Of a DNA stretch of 64,000 nt, positions 35,385 through 46,199 are shown one piece after another (the stretch's first letter is position 1; the number at the start of each line of letters is the position of its first letter). The notes below the pieces were generated by a model, which worked only from the letters and a program-made list of their open reading frames with translations, searched no databases and had not been told where the DNA came from. A program made the translations under genes and the position numbers. Source of the DNA: Corella eumyota (Eukaryota > Chordata > Ascidiacea > Phlebobranchia > Corellidae); the NCBI GenBank assembly GCA_963082875.1, contig OY720102.1, positions 11,196,990 through 11,260,989 on the forward strand. The letters are read 5' to 3'.

Positions 35385-36560
35385 ATACTGTGCCACCACC
35401 GGGGAAGCGTCATAAAGCGACTAAGGAGTTAGGAGGTTGGACGATACCTGGTTATCCACATTGCGGACTTGGTACTGCAAATAGTGAGTTACATGCTGCT
35501 TGCAAACAACACCGGATATAGTGAGTTGGGTACGAGAGCTTACACTCATCACAACGACGCAGACGAAGAACTTATTTATAATACAAATCATATTCCTGGC
35601 GTTGCTAGCGCTGCTGTTAATTCTTTCTTTCGGGCAAAACGCCTACTTGCTCCGTCAATTGCAAAAGAGGGAGAGGAACTTCCAAAGAGAGCGAAACTAT
35701 TTTGGGGGGCCAAAAGACAAGTCAACAAGTACAAGAAAGCTGCCTTAGAACGCGACGCACAGTCGGTGGGACTGGATTCAAACGGGTTGAGACTACTATT
35801 GCAACAGACGAAAATTTTTTAAAAACATGAAGAGAAATCATGAACCCGACTCTACTGAAGGAGAGCCAATGACAAAAATGGCAAACACAGCAGAAACAGG
35901 CGGAGGGGCAGCCCATCCAGGCCAAATTACCAGGATTGTAAGAGCCCCAACAATGTACCAAAATACTATGATAATACATGGCCGAAGAAAAGGAATTATG
36001 TTGTTCGAAGGATGGCGAAGTAGCCCAACAGACCCAGAGAATGTCAGACCACCATGGTCACCTTGGTGAAGCGCTTATACCAGCGACAATGGTCAAACAT
36101 TCCCAACAAACGTACAAAAAGCTATACTTAGTAGCGCGGTCCAAACAAGACAAATGAAAATAGAAATCAACAACAGCAGCAGCCACACAGGCAACCGGTG
36201 GTGTTTCTATACACCGGGCGGTTACATCAGGCATGGAATAACAGGAGCATCAAGTGGCGTACTAACAGATATGTCAGGCTACGACATATTTCGGGTCAAG
36301 AATTGAAACATCCAACTATGGCCTATCACGGCAATGAATCGCATAACAACAGACAGGGCAATAAAACCCAGAGTGTTACTCGATATAGCCTAGGATATAG
36401 ACAGCGCATTATACAGAAAAGCTTTGATATCGGGCACCAAGAGTTCGCCCATGCTTTTGCTAAAGTAATCAAAAAACAAACAATAGAGGAGATCATGGAG
36501 CCAAAAATACATTGTCTTGTTATAGTTGAAAGCATAGACCTTTCAAACCAAAAAAATCTG
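35385..36560 (+). mobile_element. Parvovirus-like capsid fossil, diverged copy
   Basis: An endogenous fossil related along its length to the whole capsid frame at 57746-59182. Shared landmarks are LGGWTIPGYPHCG with the PLA2 region, FFRAKRLLAP, INKYKKA-type and SVGLD segments, GGGAAHPGQ, the MYQN...GRRKG motif, PPWSPW, and KSFDIGHQ near 36420. It covers about the first three quarters and lacks the rest. It is broken several times, with clear amino-acid divergence from the other copy, so it likely derives from a related but distinct virus or an older insertion. It lies directly beyond the second PHD-OTU-MULE fragment. Confidence 0.85.
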
Positions 36561-37560
36561 ATACTATTTGTTAAATGCCCTCTCTTCTAGTGCTAAGTGG
36601 CCATGCACTGAGGGTATTTAGCATAAGACTATTTGTACTGATTGAACTATTCTTGCTTTATTAAAGTTGACCCCGCTTTTAGTCGCACACATGAATGAAC
36701 AATTTTATTTCGTTCACACACAAACACATTCGTTCATTGACAGTTTCTACAAAAAATAAATCAGCTATAGTCAATAATGCTATAGAAAAATAAGCGATCA
36801 CAATATAACTAATTGTTACCACATAATAAAAACATAATACAGAGAATATCGAAGTCAAAACACATCTTACCGACACGTTTAGCAAGCCACTTATACAATG
36901 GATACAAAGGTCAACTTGTGTAATCGTGGTTAATTCAAGCAATCTGTAATTAGCAATTGAAAAGGTAAGGTAAAGAAAAAGGCTGTAATAGCAAAGCCCT
37001 ATTAGGCACATTAACAATAAAAGGCATAAATACCTAAGAAATGGCAGATATTGGCTCATGAAAATATACGGCACAGATGATAAAACTACCCAATAAGTTC
37101 CTGATAAAGGTAAAAGAGACATTTAGTACAAAACATAAACACAAAATAACTTAATAATAATGCAAAATGTAATTACCCGAAAATTCACAAGCCCGAATTA
37201 TGGATCAAAAAACGTACGTATCAGTTCACTACTCCAAATAGTTTCACAGTAGGAAAGGTAGTAATTACATATAACACTTTAAATCACTTTTAAATAGCCT
37301 ATCAGTCTAGATTCATAACGATAAAAATAATAGCCATGAAATTACGGTAAGTATTAAAAAACCTTTCAATCAAGTGAAACGCACGGCTGATTATAAAACC
37401 TCAGGGTTGCCAAATGTAACAAATATAAAACGCATATTTAACACTATTAGTAAAGTATTTATATAAGGTAATATAGGTGAATAAATAAAAAAATAATTAT
37501 ATATTATATCATTTTGACTGGTTTTGAATCCTAGAAAGAACCTAAGGTAAAATTTCTTAC
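36560..37560. other. No supported gene; hydrophobic minus frame
   Basis: A 147-aa minus-strand frame (37122-36679) is rich in Leu/Ile/Tyr/Cys and would look like a multi-pass membrane protein. Its composition follows the AT-rich base content, and no motif or neighbour supports it. I leave it as an unlikely gene. Confidence 0.3.
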
Positions 37561-39475
37561 ACTCATCGAAATGGAAAATTTCTCAGCAAAAGACATTGTT
37601 CAGTTTAACTTTTTTGTGAGTTTTTGTTTAGTTAATTTATTTTGGTTTATTTTAAGAACAATAATAAAACTATTTCGTTGACTGGTCAACATTGGGTTGT
37701 ACATCGCCATGCTCTTGCAATTAAAGATATGTATGAAACAGTGCCCGAAATGAAGAAAATGGATCACATGGTTGAACTATATTTAGTTACTTCTGCAGGT
37801 ATATGTCGAAGTTATTCGAAAATAGATGATCTCGAATTAGTTGTCTTTTTATTAGGTCACCCATTAAAAGAAGGAGTTTGGAACAATGCATTGCAGTGAC
37901 CCAAGAAAAATGGTTAAAAATAACACCAATTGCAGCAACTAGGTAAGACTATATTTTAATGAAAAGGAAGTTCAACAATGTGAACCCACTGCCAAATTGA
38001 TTGCGAGTCTTATTAACTCACCTTTGTAAGCTATTTTGTGATATTAAGTCTAATTGGATATGGTGCTTGTTATTAATTAAATCAATGTTTTAAATTTAAT
38101 TCATAGAAACTTCTTGACGGTTCATTTTATGAATGACCTGTTTTTTATGATGAAAAAATTAAGCACATTTTTGCAAAAGGAATTTGTCAACCCCACATTG
38201 CTCAAATTAAAAAGGATTCTGTAAGTTTTAAACATTGTCCTAAAAAAATTAGAGGAATCTATTTTTAAATTTTAATTATTTTTTTGTTATGTGGGTTGTT
38301 AAAGATGGCCTATTTAACAGAAGCCATGCACTGGGAAGAGAATGTAAAAATTGCCATTAACACCTTAAACATGGAGATATGAATGTTGAAACAACACACC
38401 TTGAAAGGGCAATGAGATCTTCCAACTCCACACCTGATCTCCCAATGAACTTAAATACTCAATTATTTCTTGATCAACTGAAATCTATTGTAAAACCCTT
38501 CGTAAGTAAATCAAACAGGGTATATTAACTCATAAAAAATAAACTAATATTTTTAATCCTGCATTTTTCAAAGTTTAAAATTTAATTAGTTCATTGAATA
38601 AAAAATTTCTTAAAAGAAAAAGATATGGCAACATCGAACTTAAAATTCTACAAAACAAGTAATTTAAAAAAAATTATGAAACAATTCATTTTTAAAAATA
38701 AAACCAAATCTTTTGTTTTAGATATCAACCTTTATTTAAAAGTATGTTATTGGGGGCCAATGTTAATAAAGAAAGAAAGTGTTTTTTTTTTTGAAGAAGA
38801 TTTGTTTAATTATGGGCAAAGAATTAAAAACATGGAAATGGTAAAGATTATATTTTTGTTATTTCTAAAAGATGGGGAGCATTATGTTCTCAGAGTATTT
38901 GCAGCCAGTTCTGCAGGGGCAGAACGAGGATTTTCTTTGGTTAATATTATTAAAAAAACACAGGTTTGTGTGATAATTTGTAGTCAATTTTTATAAAACT
39001 TATTTTATCGCAAGTAGAGCAGTTTTATTAGCAACAGAAGCGAAACAATGAAGTCTACTTTATGCTTACAGAAATCGATTAGAAATATCACACCTAGAGA
39101 TGTTGGTGAGGTGTGGAGAAGAAACTGTTAAGGAGGACGAATCCAACAGTTTGGAAATTTTTTTTTTAAAGTGTTGAAAGAATGGCAACAGACAAAAGAA
39201 CGCAGATATATAGATGTTACACAAAAACCATATATATCAGAACATGACGAATACAGTGATTCTGAAAGCGAACTTTATATTTAAATCTATTTGTTAGTGT
39301 ATTTTTTAATAAAATTCCAAACATGAAAATAAATGACTCTATGTTAAGTTTGCCTACTAAAAAAGGTGGTTAAAAGATTTAAGGGCACCTGAGCAATAAA
39401 AAAATTAGGGCACCTGTGCACTCAATTTTAAGATTGGGCACCTGTGCGGTGGGGTATTTCTTAGAGGGAACACTG
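37560..39475 (+). mobile_element. Intron-containing hAT-like transposase, decayed
   Basis: Coding blocks are separated by AT-rich, splice-like gaps. 37642-37899 has QHWVVHRHALAIKDMYETVP and LELVVFLLGHPLKEGVW. ~38110-38220 has DGSFYE and EKIKHIFAKGICQPH, ~38290-38500 has further parts, and 38625-38965 ends in VFAASSAGAERGFSLVN, a hAT dimerisation start. It continues at ~39065-39110 as RNRLEISHLEMLVRCGEE. The last frame ends SEHDEYSDSESELYI before 39285. The right terminus is TTAGAGGGAACACTG at ~39461-39475, i.e. CAGTGTTCCCTCTAA, a common hAT terminal repeat. The left terminus was not found. Stops interrupt it. Confidence 0.6.
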
Positions 39476-39720
39476 GTCAAACACTGGACTCCGCGAATGG
39501 TAGTAATTATTCACTTATTAAGACCAACATGATTTCCTTGCTTAACGACTTAGGTTTCACCGATGACGTTAGTTTTTCGCAGCGTACGCTTCTTATACAG
39601 CGCGATGGTTATAATTGCGGAGCTTTTGTTTGGTTACAACAGACATTTTATGCGAAAATACAAAAATTAAAAAATGTTTATTTTCAGGATTTAGATTTAT
39701 ACACGTGTCGGGAATTTTAA
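39476..39720 (+). pseudogene. Ulp1/C48-like protease C-terminal fragment
   Basis: A 63-aa frame contains LIQRDGYNCGAFVWLQQTFY. D-G-Y-N-C-G preceded by Gln-Arg is the active-site Gln/Cys region of Ulp1/SENP-type proteases, which in metazoans cleave SUMO-like modifiers and also occur in transposons and large DNA viruses. The His/Asp part is missing upstream, where the hAT right end abuts, so the hAT probably cut the gene. Host gene or transposon cargo cannot be told apart. Confidence 0.5.
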
Positions 39721-39989
39721 TTCTGGCTTAGACTCTGTATTATCAAATGCACACTTGCATTTCACAAGTTTATTAAATAGTGACAACATTTGTTTGGTTT
39801 AATTCAGTCATGCATGCTCTAATGTCAATAGTTGAACCATTTTCCATAGCCGAAACCATGATAAATACTATAAATCCAGATTGGCTAATCTTTATCAATA
39901 CGTTGAGATTATTTCATTTAGACACCGTAATAACGTTGAAAATGAATTTCATTTAGACACCATAAAAAAAAGTTTGTACGACTTATAAT

Positions 39990-40334
39990 TTTCAATTCGG
40001 AAATCAACAGGACGCGGGCGATTTTTTTGTAAAAAGTAACGATTTTTGTGACTTGTTAAATTTAATCGGTTGTGAAACAGAAATTTCATGTAGTTCGGTT
40101 TTAACTTGCGAATCATGTAATTTTGTTCGTCCTGCAAACTTTCAAATAACTCCTAGTATAATGTTAATTCCGATCAATCCTACAATTAAGGATAGAAAAT
40201 TATCAAGTTATATTTCTAACTATTTTAAAGCAAATAATGAACCCGAAAATTGTCAGGAATGCAACTGCAAAAATATTAATAATTGCGTGCAAGTATTTTT
40301 TATTAAACAAGCTATTGTATCGTATTGTTCTTAG
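39990..40334 (+). CDS. Cysteine-rich frame, possible USP-type finger
   Basis: A 93-aa frame from 40053, with the same frame open slightly upstream, ends at 40334. It has two CxxC-type pairs spaced like a zinc ribbon: LTCESCNFVRPAN, then ENCQECNCKNINNCVQVFF. Between them lies a beta-rich stretch ITPSIMLIPINPTI. Ubiquitin-specific proteases carry such a fingers sub-domain and a following FFIKQ-like strand, so a decayed USP is possible. It lies 270 bp after the Ulp1-like fragment on the same strand and may belong to the same gene. Identity is weak. Confidence 0.35.
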   Translation, partial: FQFGNQQDAGDFFVKSNDFCDLLNLIGCETEISCSSVLTCESCNFVRPANFQITPSIMLIPINPTIKDRKLSSYISNYFKANNEPENCQECNCKNINNCVQVFFIKQAIVSYCS

Positions 40335-40339
40335 TCTTT

Positions 40340-40895
40340 GGACAGATTTTTGTTTTCGAAATAACTCTATTTTTTAAAAGTGCTAGAGAATTAAAATTAT
40401 TACACATTTTATTATCAATAAAAACCGTTTAAGTTCGCTTTTTAAGTTTTGGTAATTGTTATTACGAAATTATCGTGTGCTTATTAAATCAATCGCATTT
40501 TATATTAGTTACTGAAGTGGAATCGGCTAATAAAACAAAATGTTAACAGCTATAATAGTTAAACCCCAACTTACCACAAAGAACATAATACCAAGTCCAA
40601 AAATTGCAATATTAACGAATGTGACATTTAAAGGAATAAAAGGCGATAAGAATGTCATATCAACCTAAGCCAAAACATATTTTATACTCTCATTTTTGAG
40701 TCATAAATTCCCAATTATACAAGAAAGCTAATATAACACATTGTGAGAAATGTGTTATTGACCGGACACGTACAACAATCATTTTGTTAAAACGGGCGTC
40801 AACTTTAAACAAAAATGCATCAAAACATCATATTGAAAAATAAGTTTTTGATAATAATTCAAATGAAGAGTCTATTGATAATTGTTCAATAAAAA
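40340..40895. other. AT-rich, no gene seen
   Basis: No coding, RNA or repeat feature that I can support before the truncated hAT relative begins. Confidence 0.35.
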
Positions 40896-40897
40896 GT

Positions 40898-42402
40898 AGA
40901 AAAAATAATCGTTCGATCGGGTATATTATCAAATTAGATTTTAATGAAAAGGTCTCTCTTCAGCCTCGCTAAAGCTAAAAAACGAAGTTTAAATCGATTT
41001 TTGCATTCTTTTTAAAGAATTATATGTTAATAAATGATTCTCATTTTGGTCAAGGCAAGTTTTTAAAGACAATAATGGATTTACTGCCTGACAAGTAAAC
41101 TCAAGGGCAGCTTGCCTGTTTGTCTACCTGTCAAAAGATAGAAAGAGCATAATTAAAGTTTGCCAATAAAAAACATGCAATGTACATAGTTTACTAGTGA
41201 CTGTAAATATTTAGTCATAGATTAGGATGCCATATAATTTAAAAATCACATAAATACTTTTTGAATAGCCCATTAGTTAAAAAGCTTATTTTTATTGCAA
41301 ATATAAGCTATTTATTAATAAATATGCACATTACACAAACACTTAAACCATAAGAGTAGGACAACAGCATATACATAGGGTGATGTTGTAATTGTACAGA
41401 AAAGTGGAAGAAGGGGTGGTGGAGATTTAAGTATGTAGAGAAGGTCGGAGAGATTTGTGATATATGGTATTATTTATGTTTTTATTAAAACAATTTGAAA
41501 AAAACTTTGAACAATTTAAAATTTTAACTATAAGACTTAATCCCTGGGTAATTATTTAGCATACAGCTAAGTCTGATATACTTTCAAAGTATATTTATTT
41601 AAAAGAAAAAAGTTAAATAGATTATTTACAAAAACTTTATAATCTGTTGTGTCTTAATTACAATACATGAAAATCAAGTTATTTTATAGAAGAACCGAAA
41701 AGGTAAACAAAGAGGCTATAAGTTGTTTTATATTTTTTCCTTTAAATGCACTGTCAGTTGTTACATAACTTGCACCATTATTTTCTCCACGTTTTTAGTT
41801 TTAAACTTAATAGATGCCTTTTATTGTATCAATTCACGCTCTTTCAGAATGGGAATTTAAAAATATACAAAATTTGTTTTATATTATAAAGGAAATGGAC
41901 AATAATAAATAAAAATTTAGTTAAAAAACTTAGATAAAAATCTTGCTCACTTAATATTTATTAGTATTTTATTTATTCTTTTTAACACAGTGGGGGAAAT
42001 TTTTTAACTTAAAGACTGTTCACACGACAGGAAACGTTGCGTAACTTTACGGGTTCTAGGAATTTCTTTTTAAAATTTTAATTGAAAATATCTAATAAAG
42101 GTTTACCGTTTACGAAATTTTGCGTAAATTTCGCTGTGGCTCCAAAATATACGAAATCTTACGTAACTTTCGTTCGTGTGAGCGACTCTGTTCATTTTAA
42201 ATGGTTGCGCATTCTAGCATTACGTTACGTACGCAGTCTAAACGGGTCCTTATTTTAAACAATTAAATATTAAATGTAAAAATAGCGTGTTTACAGCCAA
42301 TAAATTAAAAAAATTCTAGGGGAGCACGCCCCAGACCCCCTAGCGGTGTTGTGATCTTCTAAAATTAGCCACCCCTTTTATTTGACCCACGAGCCGCCAC
42401 TT
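40898..42402 (+). mobile_element. hAT element C, truncated relative of hAT A, inverted to hAT B
   Basis: The right end CCCACGAGCCGCCACT at ~42386-42401 is the complement of the CAGTGGCGGCTCGTGGG terminus. The interior is the reverse complement of hAT B: the GCATCCTAATCTATGACTGA, AGTAAATCCATTATAATTA and TTTAGCGAGGC-type segments of 43350-44690 reappear here in reverse order. It contains a copy of the GTTCACAC MITE at ~42010-42248. Its other terminus is missing at ~40898. No 8-bp duplication can be shown because one end is gone. Confidence 0.75.
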
Positions 42403-42985
42403 CTTCTACGTTAGATTCAGTTTTGCCATCTTCGTCTGGTTATATTTCGCAGTCTCAACCTAGTTCCATTTTGCCTGCTACGTTAGATTCAGTTTTAACA
42501 TCTTTGTCTAGTTCAGTTTGGTCTTTTTCGTCTGGTTATATTTTGCAATCTCAACCTAATACCGATTTTCCTTCCACGTTTGGTTCTGTTTTGCCTGCTA
42601 CGTTCGATTTAGTTTTGCCATCTCTGTCTAGATCCGTTTTGTCTTCTACGTCCAGCGAGGTTTTTTCTTCCTTGTCTGGTTCTGTCTTGGTATCACCGTC
42701 TGTTTTATACCGACAATTTCAACTGGTTTTGTTTTAACACCATTATCTAGTTCTGTTTTGCACTCGTCGTTTAGTTTTAAAGATTCGTTTTCTGTGATGC
42801 AAGGTAGAAGCCGAAGATTCTCTCAAATCGTACGTCAAAGCTTTTCGTCTGACGTTGACAACAGCGACAACGAAAACAACTATCTCCGTCTCACTAATTA
42901 TAATATCCCGGTTGATTTGTTTCGGCTGATCTGGTAGAAGGTGGTTCCAAGGAATTATAACGCGAGGTTTAATAAACCAGCAGAA
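42403..42985 (+). pseudogene. Ser-rich repeat/RING gene, 5' fragment
   Basis: Starts directly at the hAT C terminus and encodes repeated Ser/Pro-rich units (SSSGYISQSQPSSILPATLD and variants, 42423-42735). In another frame it goes on to RRFSQIVRQSFSSDVDNSDN (42797-42940) and KPAEVV just before hAT B. The sequence continues after hAT B as a RING finger. Probably a cytoplasmic or nuclear E3-ligase-like protein with a low-complexity N-terminal region. Frame changes and a stop suggest decay, or unrecognised introns. Confidence 0.45.
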
Positions 42986-42993
42986 GTGGTAGT

Positions 42994-45125
42994 CAGTGGC
43001 GGCTCGTGGGTTAAATAAATGGGGGGGCTAATTTTAGAAAATCACAACACCGCTAAGGGGGTCTGGATACCTTAGAAATATTAAAAATTATTCGCTGTAA
43101 ACACGCTATTTTTACATTTAATAATTAATTATTTAAAATATAGGCCCTTTTACACGGCGTACGCTTCGTAACGTCGTTCACACGTAATAAAGTTACGTAA
43201 GTTTTCGTAAAGTTTTGTGTTTGGAGCAAAATTTACGCAAGATATCGTAACCGGTATACTTTTATAGATATTTTTTATAGAAATTTAAAAAAGAAATTCC
43301 TAAAACTCGTAAAGTTACGTAACGCAACGTTACCTTTTGTGTAAACAGGCGTTAAGTTAAAAATTTTCTTTATAATAAAAAACGTATTTTGTATATTTTT
43401 AAGTTCCGATTCTAAAAAAGCGTGAATTGACACAATAAAAAGCAAAGTAGCATAATAGATTTCTTTTATTATAGTCTATTTAACTTTTTTTCTTTTCTTT
43501 TGAATATATGTATTATAAAAGTATATCAGACTTAGCTGTATTATGCTAAATAATTACCTAGAAAGTAAGTCTTATAATTAAAATTATTTAGAGTTTTTTC
43601 AAATAGTATTAATAAGACCATAAATAATATCATATATCACAAATCTCTTCCACCTTCTCCACATACTTAAATCTCCACCACCCCCTCTCCTTTCTCTTTT
43701 TCTAGTCATTCTTCCTTTTTTCATTCTCTTTCCTGTACAATAACAACACCATATGTATATGTTGTTGTCCTACTCTTATTGTTTAAGTCTTTGTGTAATG
43801 TACATAACTATTCATAAATAGCCTATGTTTGCAATAAAAATAGGCTATTTATCTAATGGGCTATTCAAAAAGTATTTATTTTTACATAACTTACTTTAAT
43901 TTTGAAAGCAATTTTTCCACCCATTGCACATGTTTTATCATGTAAGATCATTGGCCTTGTGATATAACAAAAACTGATTAACATAATAACCATTTACGAT
44001 AAATCTAAAAGGAACTGCAAATTGTATTAATATTAATCGATTTATCTGGTTGAGCTGCAGTAAAATTAACCTTACTTTTGTTAGTGTATTCCACCCAACA
44101 CGGTTTTAATATTAAACAGACAGACAGACAGAGAAGTGCACTTAATGTCTGTTGCACTTACCAAATGCTCCTGTAAAATGATGTCGAACTAAGTTGTTGG
44201 CTGCAAATAACCAAAATATTTCTCGATTATAAAAGTTTGCTGTTTAATTAACTTCTTGCATATCAAAATATGCACATTACAAAATGTCAGCGGTTTGATA
44301 AAGTTACTTAGAATGTGCCCTTTTTCTTTCAACTTTTTCATTGTGAGTTTCAACAGTTATCTGGCATCCTAATCTATGACTGAATATTTACAGTCACTAG
44401 TAAACTATGTACATTGCATGTTTTTTTTTCATTGGCAAACTTTATTTATGCTCTTTTGACAGGCAGGCAAACAGGCAAGCTGCTCTTGAGTCTTCTTCTC
44501 AGGCAGTAAATCCATTATAATTATCTTTAAAAACTTGCCTTAATCGAAATTAAAAGCATTAATTAACATACAATTCTTTAAAAAGAATGCAAAAATTGAT
44601 TTAAACTTGCTGCTTTAGCTTTAGCGAGGCTTAAGAGCGACCTTTTCATCATAAATATAATGTGAGAATATACCCGAGCGAACGATTAGTATTTCTATTT
44701 TTTTAACTTAAAAATATTATTTAAGGCCTTAAAACTTCCTTAAACAATAATGCTATTTTATTTTATTTTTGTTTAATAGTTAAACAAAAACGATAAAATT
44801 TGTTAATATACAACGTTTAAAATTGCCAAAATATTGGCAACTCCATGGTGGTCTTAGCCCCACATTTCGATCAAAGTTCTCAACTTTTTTCCAAATTTCA
44901 GAATTCTGACAGCAAAAACGGCGTTATGATATTTTGTATTTGGCAGCCCGTGGGTTTAATTTTGGTTTAGCCCTCACATGTTTACGTTACGTTTTTTGAA
45001 AATTTTTGCGGAGAAATTAAATATTATTTAAAAAAACAAATATTATTTAAAAAAATAATATATAAATGAAAAAATAAAACCATTAAAAATTTTGTGGTTT
45101 TAGCCCCATACACGAGCCGCCAATG
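42994..45125 (-). mobile_element. hAT element B, internally deleted, 2,132 bp with TSD
   Basis: The terminus CAGTGGCGGCTCGTGGG at 42994 and the diverged complement ACGAGCCGCCAATG ending 45125 are flanked by a perfect 8-bp duplication GTGGTAGT (42986-42993, 45126-45133). Parts of the interior around 43970-44400 are a degraded version of the hAT A transposase (compare 44010-44070 with 17625-17705). No open transposase remains. A GTTCACAC MITE lies at ~43143-43356. A deletion derivative of the hAT A family that would have needed a helper. Confidence 0.9.
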
Positions 45126-45133
45126 GTGGTAGT

Positions 45134-45238
45134 AGTTCCATGCGGGCATACAATGTTTTGCCGTAGTTGCCTGCAGAAAGACCAGGAAATTTGTCCAATT
45201 TGTCGTTCTCCTGTAGAGTTTTTTGTTATTTATTTTTA
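45134..45238 (+). pseudogene. RING finger, 3' fragment of the gene split by hAT B
   Basis: Reading straight on from the duplicated target site gives VVVPCGHTMFCRSCLQK, QEICPICRSPVEFF and a stop at ~45236. The pattern C-G-H-x2-F-C-x2-C-x8-C-P-x-C is the second half of a C3HC4 RING of the type found at the C-terminus of IAP and MUL1-like ubiquitin ligases. The first Cys pair would lie upstream of the insertion and is not evident. Confidence 0.65.
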
Positions 45239-45239
45239 A

Positions 45240-46190
45240 TTGTGTTGGTTTACGAAAATGTTATCGACTCCTTATTAACCAGATGGCTAGCTAATTTATT
45301 GACAACTTGGTTGTATAATAACAGTTTACACTTTTTTATTAGCGAAACGGCGATAGATTCGAAGTACTTGGTTAGAATATACAAAAATGCGAATAATCAC
45401 AACAATAACTATAGCTTATACGTAATTTTTATCTCTTCTCGAAATTGAGCAAAATAAATTCAACTATATATAGGCGATCTAATGACTCAAATTAAGGAAA
45501 TAAGTAATGTGTCATGCGATATAAAACGATAAATGATTGACAGCATATTCCGGAGTTTGTCCATAAACACATTATTCGTGTTCTCGTGAAGCTTAATGCT
45601 TCCTGGTGCTCCTTTGCTAACCCTCGATACAGCTGTTTATCTTCGGGTTATTTAGGTTCTAACAGATATCGTGATTTCCGCACCAGGAATTGCAAAACAG
45701 AGTATCGTTTGTTTTCAGTTATTAACCACGCGTTGATATTTCATTTGCAGTGGCTAGCTAGCTTCACAATGTCCACACCCATAACATAACGTCTTTTAAT
45801 GTGCTGTCTCTCATATCACCCCGCATCACATAAAGGAAATGGTTGCACTAGCAATCAATTCCACATCACCCATTGCCAGAAAAAGAGCCACTATTGAAAA
45901 AAAAACACAATTTAAAGCATCAAATTTTAACAAGTTAAATAAGCGAACAATTAAACAAAGTTGTATCAAAACAAAACGCAAAGAAAACACAAATAATAAA
46001 ATTAAAAAAACTTGTAAAACACAACAATATTAGGTTGACAGGGGTAACATAGATATAGATATATTTTTTTATGACCCCCGTTTTATAATTTAGCCATACT
46101 GAGTGTTTTTCATAATAATTGCATGTTTGTTATTTCTAGTCTAAATAACGTTTTGGGGCAAAAATTTTCCGTCCTGTTCGGGTCCTTTGA
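45240..46190 (+). other. Unassigned stretch with basic short frames
   Basis: Short frames at 45586-45789 (67 aa) and 45839-46033 (64 aa, Lys/Asn/Thr-rich, ending KKTCKTQQY) follow the RING end on the same strand. Base composition is more balanced at 45560-45790 than around it, suggesting former coding or repeat DNA. No family recognised. Confidence 0.3.
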
Positions 46191-46199
46191 ATTGGCTGA

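Noticed and set aside
36679-37122. Multi-pass membrane protein of 147 aa
   Set aside because: Hydrophobicity follows base composition; no motif, no promoter, no neighbour support.
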